Of a stretch of 64,000 nucleotides of DNA, positions 48,990 through 58,759 are shown one piece after another; the stretch's first letter is position 1; each line of letters starts with the position of its first letter. Made by a program: the position numbers and the translations under genes. The notes beneath the pieces are model-generated. The model searched no databases. It was given only the letters and a program-made list of their open reading frames with translations, and was not told where the DNA came from. This DNA is from Rhodococcus koreensis (GTDB lineage: Bacteria; Actinomycetota; Actinomycetes; Mycobacteriales; Mycobacteriaceae), in NCBI RefSeq assembly GCF_900105905.1, contig NZ_FNSV01000005.1, positions 2,418,001-2,482,000 on the forward strand. The letters are read 5' to 3'.

Positions 48990-49808
48990 GTACACGCGCT
49001 CGGCGGTCGCGGTGGACGCCTTCGCGAGGTCGTCCGGGTCCTCGCCGCGGATCTCGGCGAGCGCCCGGACCGTGTACGGCAGGCAGTACGGCTCGTTGGG
49101 AGCGCCCCGGAACGGGTGCGGGGTGAGGAACGGCGCATCCGTCTCGACGATCAGCTGATCCGACGGCACCAGCGGTGCCGCCTCCCGCAGGGCCTTCGCG
49201 TTCTTGAAGCTGACGGTGCCGGAGAAGCTGAGGACGTAACCGGCGTCGACGCACTCGCGCGCCATCTCGGCGTCCGAGGAGAAGCAGTGGAAGATCACCG
49301 TCTCCGGGGCTCCCTCCTCGCGCAGCACCTGCAGCAGCGCCTGGTCGGCCTCCCGGTTGTGGATCATCAGCGTCTTGCCGAGCCGCTTCGCGAGGTCGAT
49401 GTGCCAGCGGAAGCCGTCGGTCTGCTCGGGGACGGTGGCGCAGCCGTCGAGTTTCCCCGGCCAGTAGAAGTCGAGCCCCGTCTCCCCCACCGCGACCACC
49501 CGGGGATCACCGGCGAGCCGCTCGATCTCCGCCCTGGTCACGTCGTCGAGCACGTTCGCCCGGGTCGGGTGGATGGCGACGGCCGCGTAGACGCGGGGAT
49601 CCCAGTGGGCGGCATCGACGGCGAACTGCGCGGCCGCCAGGTCGTCGGCCACCGTGACCACCCGTTCGACCCCCACCGCGGCCGCCCGGTCGACGATCGC
49701 CGTGACACTCGCCGCGTCCGAGGCACCGCACGCGTCGAGGTGCGTGTGCGAGTCGACGAGCGGGAACAGCGGCGCAGGGGCTTCCGGGGCGGGACGGTCT
49801 TTGCTCAT
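48966..49808 (-). CDS. tatD: TatD-family metal-dependent DNase
   Basis: 280 residues, amidohydrolase-fold nuclease. Metal ligands in DSHTHLDAC, VGETGLDFYW, LMIHNREAD, IFHCFSSD and VETDAPFLTP. Acts as 3'-5' DNase and in DNA repair. In M. tuberculosis it lies between metG (metS) and rpfB, matching the order here, with an SDR gene inserted. Confidence 0.93.
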   Translation of the reverse strand: MSKDRPAPEAPAPLFPLVDSHTHLDACGASDAASVTAIVDRAAAVGVERVVTVADDLAAAQFAVDAAHWDPRVYAAVAIHPTRANVLDDVTRAEIERLAGDPRVVAVGETGLDFYWPGKLDGCATVPEQTDGFRWHIDLAKRLGKTLMIHNREADQALLQVLREEGAPETVIFHCFSSDAEMARECVDAGYVLSFSGTVSFKNAKALREAAPLVPSDQLIVETDAPFLTPHPFRGAPNEPYCLPYTVRALAEIRGEDPDDLAKASTATAERVYGLRPVSG

Positions 49809-49883
49809 GCGGACATTGTCGACGCCGCCACCGCACGTGTCACATGCGGTACTTTTCACCCCGACGGGGAGGGAGCCGTGTCC

Positions 49884-50738
49884 ATGACTTCGAGTTCGAT
49901 GAACGGCCGCGTGATCGCGGTGACCGGCGGCGCGAGGGGAATCGGGAGGGAGATCGCCCGACAGCTGGCCGTCGCAGGCGCGCGGGTCGCGATCGGCGAC
50001 GTCGACGGTGCCGCGGCCCGGCGCACGGCGGACGAACTCGGCCGGGCGGGCGGGACGGTCGAGGGCCTCGAACTGGACGTGATCGACACCGGGTCGTTCA
50101 CGGCGTTCCTCGCCGCCGTCGAGGATCACTGGGGACCGCTCGACGTGCTCGTCAACAATGCGGGCGTCATGTGGGTCGGGAGCTTCGACGAGGAACCCGA
50201 GTCCGCGACGGAACGGCAGCTCGCGGTGAACCTGCACGGGGTCATCCGGGGAGTGCGTCTGGCAGCCCCGGCGATGCGTGAGCGGGGCCGCGGCCAGATC
50301 ATCACGGTGGCGTCGGCGGCGTCCAAGGTCGCACCGCCCGGCGAGTCGACGTACGCCGCCACCAAGCACGGGGTTCTCGGCTACCTGACCGGGGTCCGCG
50401 AGGAACTGCGCGGTTCGGGTGTGCAGATCTCGGTGATCATGCCCGGGGTCGCGGACACCGAACTCGCGGCCGGGACGGCGACGGGTGCGGCCAAACTGCT
50501 GACGCCGGCCGACGTCGCGAAGGCGGTGGTCGCGGCGATCCGGCGTCCCCGGTTCGAAGTGACCATCCCCTGGTACGTCGGGCCGCTGGCCCGGCTGGTC
50601 ACCGTGTTTCCCCAGTTCGCCCGCGACTTCGCGGTCCGGCGGATGGTTCCCGACCAGGTGCGGTCCACGGACAAGTCGGCTCGCGCGGCGTACGAGTCGC
50701 GCACCGTCACCGGCGAGGACGGCGCCGGCCCGGGCTAG
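49884..50738 (+). CDS. short-chain dehydrogenase/reductase
   Basis: 284 residues, classical SDR. Cofactor motif TGGARGIG, NNAG, catalytic Ser in VASAASKVAPP and YxxxK in YAATKHG. GDVDG after the second strand suggests NAD rather than NADP. GTG 49878, six bases upstream and better spaced from GGAGGG, is an alternative start. The tail (about 225-284) is hydrophobic with a possible amphipathic membrane contact. Substrate unknown. Divergent from tatD. Confidence 0.85.
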   Translation: MTSSSMNGRVIAVTGGARGIGREIARQLAVAGARVAIGDVDGAAARRTADELGRAGGTVEGLELDVIDTGSFTAFLAAVEDHWGPLDVLVNNAGVMWVGSFDEEPESATERQLAVNLHGVIRGVRLAAPAMRERGRGQIITVASAASKVAPPGESTYAATKHGVLGYLTGVREELRGSGVQISVIMPGVADTELAAGTATGAAKLLTPADVAKAVVAAIRRPRFEVTIPWYVGPLARLVTVFPQFARDFAVRRMVPDQVRSTDKSARAAYESRTVTGEDGAGPG

Positions 50739-50791
50739 AACCCGAATCTGCGCGTCACGAAACGGCGGCGCGCAGATAGAGTGGTCGCACC

Positions 50792-52351
50792 ATGAATGCT
50801 GCTGATTCCACCGCCTCGCGGCCACCTTTCTATCTGACGACGGCGATCGCGTACCCGAACGGCGTCCCGCACATCGGCCACGCCTACGAGTACATCTCCT
50901 CCGACGCCCTCGCACGGTTCAAGCGTCTGGACGGGTTCGACGTCTTCTTCATGACGGGAACCGACGAGCACGGTCTGAAGATGCAGCAGACCGCGGCCAA
51001 GGAAGGCATCGACGTCCGCGAACTCGCCGCGCGGAACTCCGATGTGTTCGAGGCCATGGACAAGACGCTCAACATCTCCTTCGACCGGTTCATCCGCACG
51101 ACGGATGCCGACCACGAAGAAGCCAGCAAGGCGATCTGGCAGAAGATGCTCGACAACGGCGACATCTACCTCGACACGTACTCGGGCTGGTACTCGGTCC
51201 GCGACGAGGCGTTCTACACCGAGGCCGAGACCACGCTGCAGGAGGACGGTTCGCGCTTGTCCACCGAGACGGGTACCCCGGTCGAGTGGACGGAGGAGTC
51301 CACGTATTTCTTCAAGCTGTCCGAGTACCAGGACAAGCTGCTGGCCCTCTACGACGAGAATCCCGACTTCATCGCGCCCGCGACGCGGCGCAACGAGATC
51401 GTCAGCTTCGTCAAGGGTGGTCTCAAGGACCTGTCGATCTCGCGGACGACGTTCGACTGGGGCGTTCCGGTGCCCGATCACCCCGAGCACGTGATGTACG
51501 TGTGGGTGGACGCCCTCACCAACTACCTCACCGGCGCCGGATACCCGGACACGGATTCCGAGCAGTTCGGCAAGTTCTGGCCGGCGAACCTGCACATCAT
51601 CGGCAAGGACATCACCCGGTTCCACACCGTGTACTGGCCGGCATTCCTGATGTCGGCGGGAATCGAGTTGCCGAAGCGGGTCTTCGTGCACGGGTTCCTC
51701 TACAACAAGGGCGAGAAGATGTCGAAGTCGGTCGGCAACGTCGTCGACCCCGTCGCCATGGTGGAGCAGTACGGCCTCGACGCCGTGCGCTTCTTCCTGC
51801 TCCGCGAGATCTCCTACGGCCAGGACGGCAGCTACAGCCACGAGGCCATCGTCACCCGGATCAACGCCGACCTGGCGAACGAACTCGGCAACCTCGCCCA
51901 GCGTTCGCTGTCGATGGTCGCGAAGAACTGCGATGCGCAGGTTCCGACGCCCGGCGAGCTGACCGAGGACGACGCGGCGATGCTCGCGCAGGCGGATGCG
52001 CTGCTGGAGCGGGTGCGCGCCGAATACGACGTCCAGGCACTGCATCTCGCGCTGGAGGCGATCTGGTCGGTTCTCGGCGAGACCAACCGGTACTTCTCCA
52101 AGCAGGAGCCCTGGGTGCTGCGGAAGACAGATCCGGAGCGGATGGCGACGGTGCTGTACGTGACGCTCGAGGTGGTCCGGATCGTGGGCGTCCTCGTGCA
52201 GCCGGTGATGCCGGACGCCGCGGAGAAGATCCTGGACCTGCTGGGTCAGAAGAGCGACGCGCGGCAGTTCAGCGACCTTCCGACGCGCGTCGTGGCGGGC
52301 ACCCCGCTGCCTGCACCGTCGGGCGTGTTCCCCCGCTACGTGGAGGACTGA
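50792..52351 (+). CDS. metG: methionyl-tRNA synthetase
   Basis: 519 residues, class I synthetase. HIGH at 27-30, KMSKS at 309-313; anticodon-binding helices after about 380. No zinc-knuckle four-Cys cluster and no C-terminal EMAP domain, the compact form seen in actinobacteria. Confidence 0.97.
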   Translation: MNAADSTASRPPFYLTTAIAYPNGVPHIGHAYEYISSDALARFKRLDGFDVFFMTGTDEHGLKMQQTAAKEGIDVRELAARNSDVFEAMDKTLNISFDRFIRTTDADHEEASKAIWQKMLDNGDIYLDTYSGWYSVRDEAFYTEAETTLQEDGSRLSTETGTPVEWTEESTYFFKLSEYQDKLLALYDENPDFIAPATRRNEIVSFVKGGLKDLSISRTTFDWGVPVPDHPEHVMYVWVDALTNYLTGAGYPDTDSEQFGKFWPANLHIIGKDITRFHTVYWPAFLMSAGIELPKRVFVHGFLYNKGEKMSKSVGNVVDPVAMVEQYGLDAVRFFLLREISYGQDGSYSHEAIVTRINADLANELGNLAQRSLSMVAKNCDAQVPTPGELTEDDAAMLAQADALLERVRAEYDVQALHLALEAIWSVLGETNRYFSKQEPWVLRKTDPERMATVLYVTLEVVRIVGVLVQPVMPDAAEKILDLLGQKSDARQFSDLPTRVVAGTPLPAPSGVFPRYVED

Positions 52352-52397
52352 TCAGCGCGGGTCCGTTCTTGTCGGACCCCGCAGGCACACTCTCCCC

Positions 52398-53633
52398 ATG
52401 ACGCCGAATAGAACATACATTCGATCTCATCACCGTGGATTCGGGAACGGAGCGCGCGTGTTCGACGACGAAGTGAGCCCACAGGCCGCCGCGGCAGTCC
52501 ACACCCTGATGGGTGAGTTGTCGGGCGCGTACGAGCGTGGGTGGCAGCCCGCCGACGTCGTGCATCTGGCGCGGAGATCGAAGGAGCCGTCCGACGCGGC
52601 GCTGGCGGCGGCCCTGGTGCTGCACGAGGCGGAGCGCACCCGCGCCGCGCACCGGGCGCCGCGGGACTGGGTGGAGCAACTCCGCACCATCGGCGAGCAG
52701 TACCCGGGCGCGTCCCACCTGGCGGCGCGGGTTCCGGTCGACGGTCCCGACGTTCGGGCCCTGGCCGCCGGGCTGCTGTTCGAGGACCCGTACCACTCCG
52801 TCTACCAGCTGACCGACCTGTCGCTGTCGTGGACGAATCTGCCCGGCTGGACGGTGCTCACTCCTCCGCCGTCGACGTGGCCGGTCGTGCGGGTCGCCGA
52901 CCCGTCCGCGGCGATGCCGGGCGAGGCCGAGGCCGACGCGAAGGTGCTCAACAGGATTCGCGGGCTGCTCGCCAAGGCCGAGGCCACCGATTTCGCGGAG
53001 GAGGCGGAGATCTTCACCGCGAAGGCGCAGGAGTTGATGACGCGCTACGCGATCAACGCGGCCCTCCTCCACACCCAGCACGGGGTGGGCAACACCGCGG
53101 TGCACAGTCGCCGGATCCACCTGGAGAATCCGTACGTCAAGGAGAAGGTGCACCTTCTCACGGAGATCGGCGACTCCAACCGGGTGCGCACCGTGTGGTT
53201 CAGCTCGCTCGCCATCGCGACCGTGGTCGGCACCCCCCTCGACCTCCAGCAGGTCGACATGCTCTTCACCTCCCTGCTGGTGCAGGCCACGCGCGCAATG
53301 CAATTCGCGGACGCCGACAGTCGCAGCGGTTCGCGCACGACGTCGTTCCGGAAGGGTTTCCTGGCGGGCTTCGCCAGCCGCATCGGGCAGCGGTTGCGCG
53401 ACGCCGACAGCCGGGCCACGGCCGACGCCGCCGACGCGGCGTCGATTCCCGTCGCCGATCTGCTGCCGATCCTGGCCACCAAGTCGGAGGCCGTGGACGC
53501 CGAGTTCGACCGCCTGTTTCCGCGGACCAAGAAGGCGCGCGGCCGGGCCGTCGACGCCAACGGCTGGTACGCCGGACAGGCGGCCGCCGACGACGCGTCG
53601 CTGGCGCCCGGGGAGCGTGCCCTGCGGCGGTAG
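52398..53633 (+). CDS. DUF2786-domain protein
   Basis: 411 residues. A DUF2786 helix pair is visible at LNRIRGLLAKAEATDFAEEA and ...KAQELMTRYAI (about 191-225). The rest is mostly helical with FRKGFLAGFASRIGQRLR later. Function unknown. GTG 52458 has a better ribosome site (ACGGAGCGCGC) than ATG 52398 and may be the true start. Confidence 0.75.
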   Translation: MTPNRTYIRSHHRGFGNGARVFDDEVSPQAAAAVHTLMGELSGAYERGWQPADVVHLARRSKEPSDAALAAALVLHEAERTRAAHRAPRDWVEQLRTIGEQYPGASHLAARVPVDGPDVRALAAGLLFEDPYHSVYQLTDLSLSWTNLPGWTVLTPPPSTWPVVRVADPSAAMPGEAEADAKVLNRIRGLLAKAEATDFAEEAEIFTAKAQELMTRYAINAALLHTQHGVGNTAVHSRRIHLENPYVKEKVHLLTEIGDSNRVRTVWFSSLAIATVVGTPLDLQQVDMLFTSLLVQATRAMQFADADSRSGSRTTSFRKGFLAGFASRIGQRLRDADSRATADAADAASIPVADLLPILATKSEAVDAEFDRLFPRTKKARGRAVDANGWYAGQAAADDASLAPGERALRR

Positions 53634-53647
53634 CGCCCGCCTGCCGC

Positions 53648-54478
53648 CTAGTCCTTCCGGGACGCCAGCACCGTTTCGTAGAGTTCCCGCTTCGACACGC
53701 CGGTGGTGGCGACGAGCGCGCACGCGTCCTTGAGCCGGGTGCCGTCGGCGACCAGTCGCTCCACCTCGTCGACGAGGTCGGCGGGGTCGGACGCGACGAG
53801 GGTGGCACCCTCCACCACGACTGTGATCTCGCCGCGGACGCCCTCGGCGGCCCACTCGGCGAGTTCGGCGAGGGTGCCGCGGCGCACCTCCTCGTAGGTC
53901 TTGGTCAGCTCCCGGCAGACGGCGGCGCGGCGGGTGCCGCCGAGCACGTCGGCGGCGTCCGCGAGGCAGTCGGCGAGCCGGTGCGGCGCCTCGAAGAACA
54001 CGCAGGCGCGTTGCTCGGTGACCAGGGCCTGCAACCACGTCTTGCGCTGACCCTGCTTGCGGGGCGGGAAGCCGTCGAAGCAGAACCGTTCGACGGGCAG
54101 CCCGGACAGCGCGAGTGCCGTCGTCACCGCCGACGGTCCGGGCAGGCACGTCACCGCCAGATCCTCGGCCACGCACGCCGACACCAGCCGGTACCCGGGG
54201 TCGCTGACCGACGGCATGCCGGCATCGGTGACGAGGAGAACGGTCTTGCCGGACGCGACGTCGGCGACGAGGGCGGGCAGCCGGGCCGTCTCGACCTGGT
54301 CGTAGAAGCTGACGACCTTGCCGGTGATTGTCACCTCGAGCGCGGAGGCGAGGGCTTTGGTGCGGCGGGTGTCCTCGGCGGCGACGACATCTGCCGTCCC
54401 GAGCGCCGTACGCAGCCTCGGCGAGGCGTCACCCACGTCCCCCATCGGTGTTGCGGCGAGCACTAGGCGACCAGTCAT
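53648..54478 (-). CDS. rsmI: 16S rRNA 2'-O-methyltransferase RsmI
   Basis: 276 residues, tetrapyrrole methylase fold. AATPMGDVGDASPR, AAEDTRRT, LLVTDAGMPSVSDPG, LPGPSAVTTALALSGLP and GFPPRK are diagnostic. Methylates C1402 of 16S rRNA. Divergent from pmt with 23 bases between starts, as in M. tuberculosis. Confidence 0.94.
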   Translation of the reverse strand: MTGRLVLAATPMGDVGDASPRLRTALGTADVVAAEDTRRTKALASALEVTITGKVVSFYDQVETARLPALVADVASGKTVLLVTDAGMPSVSDPGYRLVSACVAEDLAVTCLPGPSAVTTALALSGLPVERFCFDGFPPRKQGQRKTWLQALVTEQRACVFFEAPHRLADCLADAADVLGGTRRAAVCRELTKTYEEVRRGTLAELAEWAAEGVRGEITVVVEGATLVASDPADLVDEVERLVADGTRLKDACALVATTGVSKRELYETVLASRKD

Positions 54479-54501
54479 GACCCACAGCCTACGATTGCGG
54501 C

Positions 54502-56061
54502 GTGACGATGCTGACGGACGAGCGACCGACGCCCTCCGCACGACAGCCGTCCATGGTCGGACCGGCGCCGCTCGTGCCGCCCCCCGACTTCGGCCCCGTC
54601 GACCGTGCGCGCGGCTGGATGGTGACGCTGTTCGTCACGGCGATCGCGGCGATCACCCGGTTCACGATGCTCGGGTACCCGACCGACGCGGGCACTCCCG
54701 TGTTCGACGAGAAGCACTACGCGCCGCAGGGCTGGCAGGTGCTCACCGGCGGCTGGCTCGAGGACAACCCCGGCTACGGGCTGGTGGTGCATCCGCCGAT
54801 CGGGAAACAGCTGATCGCGATGGGCGAGGCGATCTTCGGCTACAACGGCTGGGGCTGGCGGTTCGCCTCGGCGGTGGCGGGCACGATCATGGTTCTGCTG
54901 GTGATCCGGATCGTCCGACGGCTCACGCGGTCCACTCTGATCGGCGGTCTCGCCGGGATCCTGCTGGTCGCGGACGGGGTGACATTCGTCTCGTCCCGGC
55001 TCGGAATGCTCGACATCTTCCTGGCCCTGTTCGGGGTAGCGGCGCTCGGCTGCCTGATCGTGGACCGCGACCAGGTCCGCGAGCGGATGGCCCGGGTGTA
55101 CGCCGAGGGCCGGATCGGCGACAGCGAGTGGGGTCCGCGGCTCGGTGTGCGCTGGTGGCGGTTCGGCGCCGGGATCATGCTGGGTCTGGCGTGCGGCACC
55201 AAGTGGTCGGGCGTCTACTTCATCGTGTTCTTCGGGCTGCTCAGCGTCGCCTTCGATGTGGCGGCCCGGCGCGCCTACGGGGTGCGCCGCCCGTGGTTCG
55301 GGGCCGGCGTCCGCGACATCGGCCCCGCGCTGTACGCGCTCGTCGTCGTCCCGCTGTTCGTGTATCTGGCCAGTTACTGGGCGTGGTTCGCCAGCGAGAC
55401 CGGTGTGGACCGGCATGCCGTGGGCAACGAGATCGGGACGGGCGGCACCTGGTCGTTCGTGCCGGCAGCGCTGCGGTCGCTGTGGTACTACAGCGGAAAC
55501 GTCCTCCAGTTCCACGCGGGCCTCACCAATTCGGCGGGCAACCATCACCCGTGGGAGTCGAAGCCGTGGACGTGGCCGATGGGTCTGCGCCCGATGCTGT
55601 ACTACTTCGCCGAGGGCGATCACGTCACCGGTTGCGGGGCGTCGAGTTGTGTCAAGGCGGTCATGCTCATCGGGACGCCCGCCATGTGGTGGCTGGCACT
55701 GCCGATGCTCGCGTGGGCCCTGTGGCAGTCGGTGGTGCGGAAGGACTGGCGGTACGCCACCGTCCTCACCGGCTACGGCGCCGCGTTCCTGCCGTGGCTG
55801 ACCACCCTGGACCGCCAGATGTACTACTTCTACGCGGTGGCGCTGGCGCCGTTCATGGTGATGGGAATCGCGCTGGTGCTGGGTGACGTCCTCGGCAGCG
55901 CGCGGGCGTCGTTCGAGCGGCGCACCACCGGCCTGCTCGCCGTCTGCCTCTATGTGGGGCTCGTGGTCGCCAACTTCATCTGGTTGTGGCCGATCCTCAC
56001 GGCCGTCCCGATCACCCCGGAGACGTGGCAGCACCAACTATGGCTGCCCAGCTGGCGCTGA
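54502..56061 (+). CDS. pmt: protein O-mannosyltransferase (GT39)
   Basis: 519 residues from GTG 54502 (ATG at 54508 possible), with about ten membrane segments. The catalytic acidic motif FDEKHYAPQ lies in the first extracellular loop. Moves mannose from polyprenyl phosphate to Ser/Thr of proteins during Sec export. DRQMYYFYAVALAPFM near the C-terminus is typical of actinobacterial Pmt. Confidence 0.93.
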   Translation: MTMLTDERPTPSARQPSMVGPAPLVPPPDFGPVDRARGWMVTLFVTAIAAITRFTMLGYPTDAGTPVFDEKHYAPQGWQVLTGGWLEDNPGYGLVVHPPIGKQLIAMGEAIFGYNGWGWRFASAVAGTIMVLLVIRIVRRLTRSTLIGGLAGILLVADGVTFVSSRLGMLDIFLALFGVAALGCLIVDRDQVRERMARVYAEGRIGDSEWGPRLGVRWWRFGAGIMLGLACGTKWSGVYFIVFFGLLSVAFDVAARRAYGVRRPWFGAGVRDIGPALYALVVVPLFVYLASYWAWFASETGVDRHAVGNEIGTGGTWSFVPAALRSLWYYSGNVLQFHAGLTNSAGNHHPWESKPWTWPMGLRPMLYYFAEGDHVTGCGASSCVKAVMLIGTPAMWWLALPMLAWALWQSVVRKDWRYATVLTGYGAAFLPWLTTLDRQMYYFYAVALAPFMVMGIALVLGDVLGSARASFERRTTGLLAVCLYVGLVVANFIWLWPILTAVPITPETWQHQLWLPSWR

Positions 56062-56076
56062 CACCGTGAACGAGTC

Positions 56077-56110
56077 GAGCCGCCCGGGTCCCGTGGGACC
56101 CGGGCGGCTC
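56077..56110. terminator. strong terminator after pmt
   Basis: GAGCCGCCCGGGTCC and GGACCCGGGCGGCTC-type arms with a four-base loop, followed by TGTTTCTC. Lies between convergent genes. Confidence 0.85.
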
Positions 56111-56123
56111 GCAGACTGTTTCT

Positions 56124-57761
56124 CTAGCGGGACGAGATCCGGTCGCGACGACGCTTCGCCGCCACTCTCCGCATCTCCCTCCGCATTTCCCGGCCGTCGA
56201 CGATCATCTGGTCACGGGACAGATCCTTGTACAGCGAGAAGCACAACCCGATCATCACGATGACGAACGGCGCCGCAGCGATGATCGTCATCGTCTGCAG
56301 TCCGTCGAGTGCGGTGTCGCCACCGGTCCACAGGATCAGCGCGGCCACACCACCGGTGAGCACACCCCAGAACACGACCACCCATCGCTGCGGCTCCAGC
56401 GACCCGCGCTGCGACAGGGTGCCCATCACCATCGAGGCGGCGTCGGCGCCGGAGACGAAGAAGATCGCCACGAGGATCATCACCAGGACGGTGGTGATGC
56501 CGGTGAGCGGCAGGTGGTTGAGCATCCCGAACAGCTGACCCTCCTGGGTGTCCTGCCCGGCGAGGTCGATTCCGTCACGCTGCTCGCTGATTCCCGCACC
56601 GCCGAAGATCGCGAACCACACGAGGCTCACAGCGCTCGGCACCACGATCACGCCGACCACGAACTGCCGGATGGTGCGGCCTCGGCTGATGCGGGCCAGG
56701 AACATGCCCACGAAGGGGGTCCAGGAGATCCACCATGCCCAGTAGAAGATGGTCCACGACGACAACCATTCGCCGGTCGCCGGATCAGAGGACGCGCCGG
56801 TGCGGGCCGACATCTGCGCGAGCTGCGCGGCGTAGGCGCCGATCGTGGTGGGCAGCAGGTTGAGGATCAGGACCGTCGGTCCGACGACGAACACGAACAG
56901 CGCCAGGATGATGGCGAGCACCATGTTGGTGTTGGAGAGCCACTGGATTCCCTTGGCGACACCCGACACCGCCGAGGCCACGAACGCGAGGGTCAGCAGG
57001 GCGACGATGGCGACCAGCAGGAACGTGCTGACCTCCGACATCCACCCGACGACCTGGAAGCCGGACCCGATCTGCAGTGCGCCGAGACCCAGCGAGGCGG
57101 CGGTCCCGAACAGCGTCGCGAAGATCGCGAGGACGTCGATGAACTTGCCGATCGGCCCCTCGGCGCGGCGGCCGAGCAGCGGGATGAACGCGGAGCTGAA
57201 CAGCTGCTTGCGACCCTTGCGGTACGAGCCGTACGCGATCGACAGTCCGACCACCGCGTACATCGCCCAGGGGTGCAGGCTCCAGTGGAACATGGTGGTG
57301 GCCATCGCAGTTCCGATGCCACCGCTGGAACCCGGAGGGGGTGTCACGTAGTGCGCGAGCGGTTCGGCGACACCGAAGAACATCAGTCCGATGCCCATTC
57401 CGGCGCTGAACATCATCGCGATCCAGCTGACGGTCCGGAACTCGGGCTTCTCGCCGTCCTTGCCGAGCGGAATCTGCCCGAACTTGCTGAACGCGAGCCA
57501 CAGTGAGAAGAGGACGAACCCGGACGCCGACAGGACGAACAACCAGCCCATGTCGGTGACCAGCCAGTCGAGCGCCTTACCGGTCGTGGTGTCGAGATTG
57601 TCGGGGGCCACGAGCCCCCAAACGACGATTGCCGAGACCGCGGCGGCGGCGGCCGAGAACACGACGTGATCGGTGCGAACACCGACCCGTTTGAGCCCTC
57701 CGCCGACGGCCGCGTCAGCGGTGTCGGAACCTTGATCAGGCAGATCAGTATTCATTGCCAT
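56124..57761 (-). CDS. BCCT-family betaine/choline/carnitine transporter
   Basis: 545 residues from ATG 57761 (ATG 57755 also possible); 12 membrane segments. The BCCT signature region WTIFYWAWWISWTPFVGMFLARISRGRT is clear, with the tryptophan box. The C-terminal tail is highly charged (REMRREMRRVAAKRRRD), as in osmosensing BetP/OpuD-type transporters. Probably takes up glycine betaine or choline with sodium. Confidence 0.93.
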   Translation of the reverse strand: MAMNTDLPDQGSDTADAAVGGGLKRVGVRTDHVVFSAAAAAVSAIVVWGLVAPDNLDTTTGKALDWLVTDMGWLFVLSASGFVLFSLWLAFSKFGQIPLGKDGEKPEFRTVSWIAMMFSAGMGIGLMFFGVAEPLAHYVTPPPGSSGGIGTAMATTMFHWSLHPWAMYAVVGLSIAYGSYRKGRKQLFSSAFIPLLGRRAEGPIGKFIDVLAIFATLFGTAASLGLGALQIGSGFQVVGWMSEVSTFLLVAIVALLTLAFVASAVSGVAKGIQWLSNTNMVLAIILALFVFVVGPTVLILNLLPTTIGAYAAQLAQMSARTGASSDPATGEWLSSWTIFYWAWWISWTPFVGMFLARISRGRTIRQFVVGVIVVPSAVSLVWFAIFGGAGISEQRDGIDLAGQDTQEGQLFGMLNHLPLTGITTVLVMILVAIFFVSGADAASMVMGTLSQRGSLEPQRWVVVFWGVLTGGVAALILWTGGDTALDGLQTMTIIAAAPFVIVMIGLCFSLYKDLSRDQMIVDGREMRREMRRVAAKRRRDRISSR

Positions 57762-57845
57762 GAACAACTACGTTGGTCATTTTCGATGGTAAAAGCAAGC
57801 TAGCCCACCGCTTCACACCGAATCGAGACCCGCCGAACGGTATCG

Positions 57846-58277
57846 TTACGCTGCGGTTTTGCCCCATCCCGAGCCTCTTCCGAGGAGCCCGTCGATGCTG
57901 AGGCGTCCGGCACCGATCACAGCGAGTAACAGTGACCCGACGCCGAGTGCGACGACGAGTTCGTACCCGCCGTTCGCGACGAAGACGCCCTTGTCCGCGT
58001 GCACCAGAATCAGCGCCCCGAGCATGTCGAGGAACAGCAGGATTCCGGCGATCGGTGTGGCGATGCCCACGATGAGAGCAAATCCACCCGCGAGTTCGAC
58101 AGTGGCGGCCGCAACAGCCGAGATGTCGGGCCGCGGGACGCCCATGTCGGCGAACGACGCCTGGGTGGCCGTCACTCCGTAGTCGAAGAACTTCTGCCAG
58201 CCGTGCGCGACGAAGATCACGCCGAGCCCGATCCGGGCGATCAACAGTGCGAGGTCACGGCAGAGTGCGGAGGCCAT
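57846..58277 (-). CDS. DoxX-family membrane protein, copy 2
   Basis: 143 residues, four membrane segments, very like the protein at 48387 (VIFVAHGWQKFFDYG, ADMGVPRPDIS, HADKGVFVANGGYELVVALGVGSLLLAV). Follows a GntR-type regulator by 49 bases in the same direction, so the two may be co-transcribed. Confidence 0.87.
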   Translation of the reverse strand: MASALCRDLALLIARIGLGVIFVAHGWQKFFDYGVTATQASFADMGVPRPDISAVAAATVELAGGFALIVGIATPIAGILLFLDMLGALILVHADKGVFVANGGYELVVALGVGSLLLAVIGAGRLSIDGLLGRGSGWGKTAA

Positions 58278-58326
58278 ACCGAGCGTCTACCTTTCTGTGG
58301 TCACACTTCTGGATGTGGCGCCGTCC

Positions 58327-58701
58327 TCATTCGGCGCCGCGGAGAGCGGACTGCACGAAGCCGAGTATCTCCTCGTCGGACACCCCCAGCTTCCGCAGTT
58401 CCTGCACATACCCTGTTGCGGCCTTCTCGGCTCCGGCGCGAATGGGGTCACCGCCGCTCGCGATGAATGTGCCCTGCTTGCCCCGGGTTTCGATGACACC
58501 CTGCTCGCCGAGTTCCCGGTACGCCTTGGCGACCGTGTTCGGTGCGAGGCCGACCTCGACGGCGAGCGCACGGACCGTGGGAATCTTCGTTCCCGCAATC
58601 AGTTGCCCGCTGCGGACCTGCTCGATGATCTGCAATCGCAACTGGTCGAACGGGGCGGTCGACGAATCGGGGTCGATGTCGATGTCCACGGCCGGCGCCA
58701 C
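58327..58701 (-). CDS. GntR-family regulator, YtrA type
   Basis: 124 residues, the short YtrA form with only a winged helix and a brief C-terminal helix: PFDQLRLQIIEQVRSGQLIAGTKIPTVRALAVEVGLAPNTVAKAYRELGEQGVIETRGKQGTF region. YtrA regulators usually repress their own operon, here including doxX copy 2. GTG start 58701; a GTG at 58689 is also possible. Confidence 0.88.
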   Translation of the reverse strand: MAPAVDIDIDPDSSTAPFDQLRLQIIEQVRSGQLIAGTKIPTVRALAVEVGLAPNTVAKAYRELGEQGVIETRGKQGTFIASGGDPIRAGAEKAATGYVQELRKLGVSDEEILGFVQSALRGAE

Positions 58702-58742
58702 CTCCGTTGTTCCACGCGTTGTATCAGACCGTAGTTGCGCGG

Positions 58743-58756
58743 TTGCGGCGCCGCAA
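58743..58756. promoter_or_regulatory. 14-base palindrome before GntR gene
   Basis: TTGCGGCGCCGCAA, perfect, 42 bases upstream of the GntR start and just past the stop of the next gene. Possible operator; a -10-like TGATAC lies between it and the start on the minus strand. Confidence 0.4.
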
Positions 58757-58759
58757 TGG

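Noticed and set aside
54475..56037. 520-codon minus-strand frame
   Set aside because: Antisense to pmt; His/Arg/Pro-rich translation without motifs.
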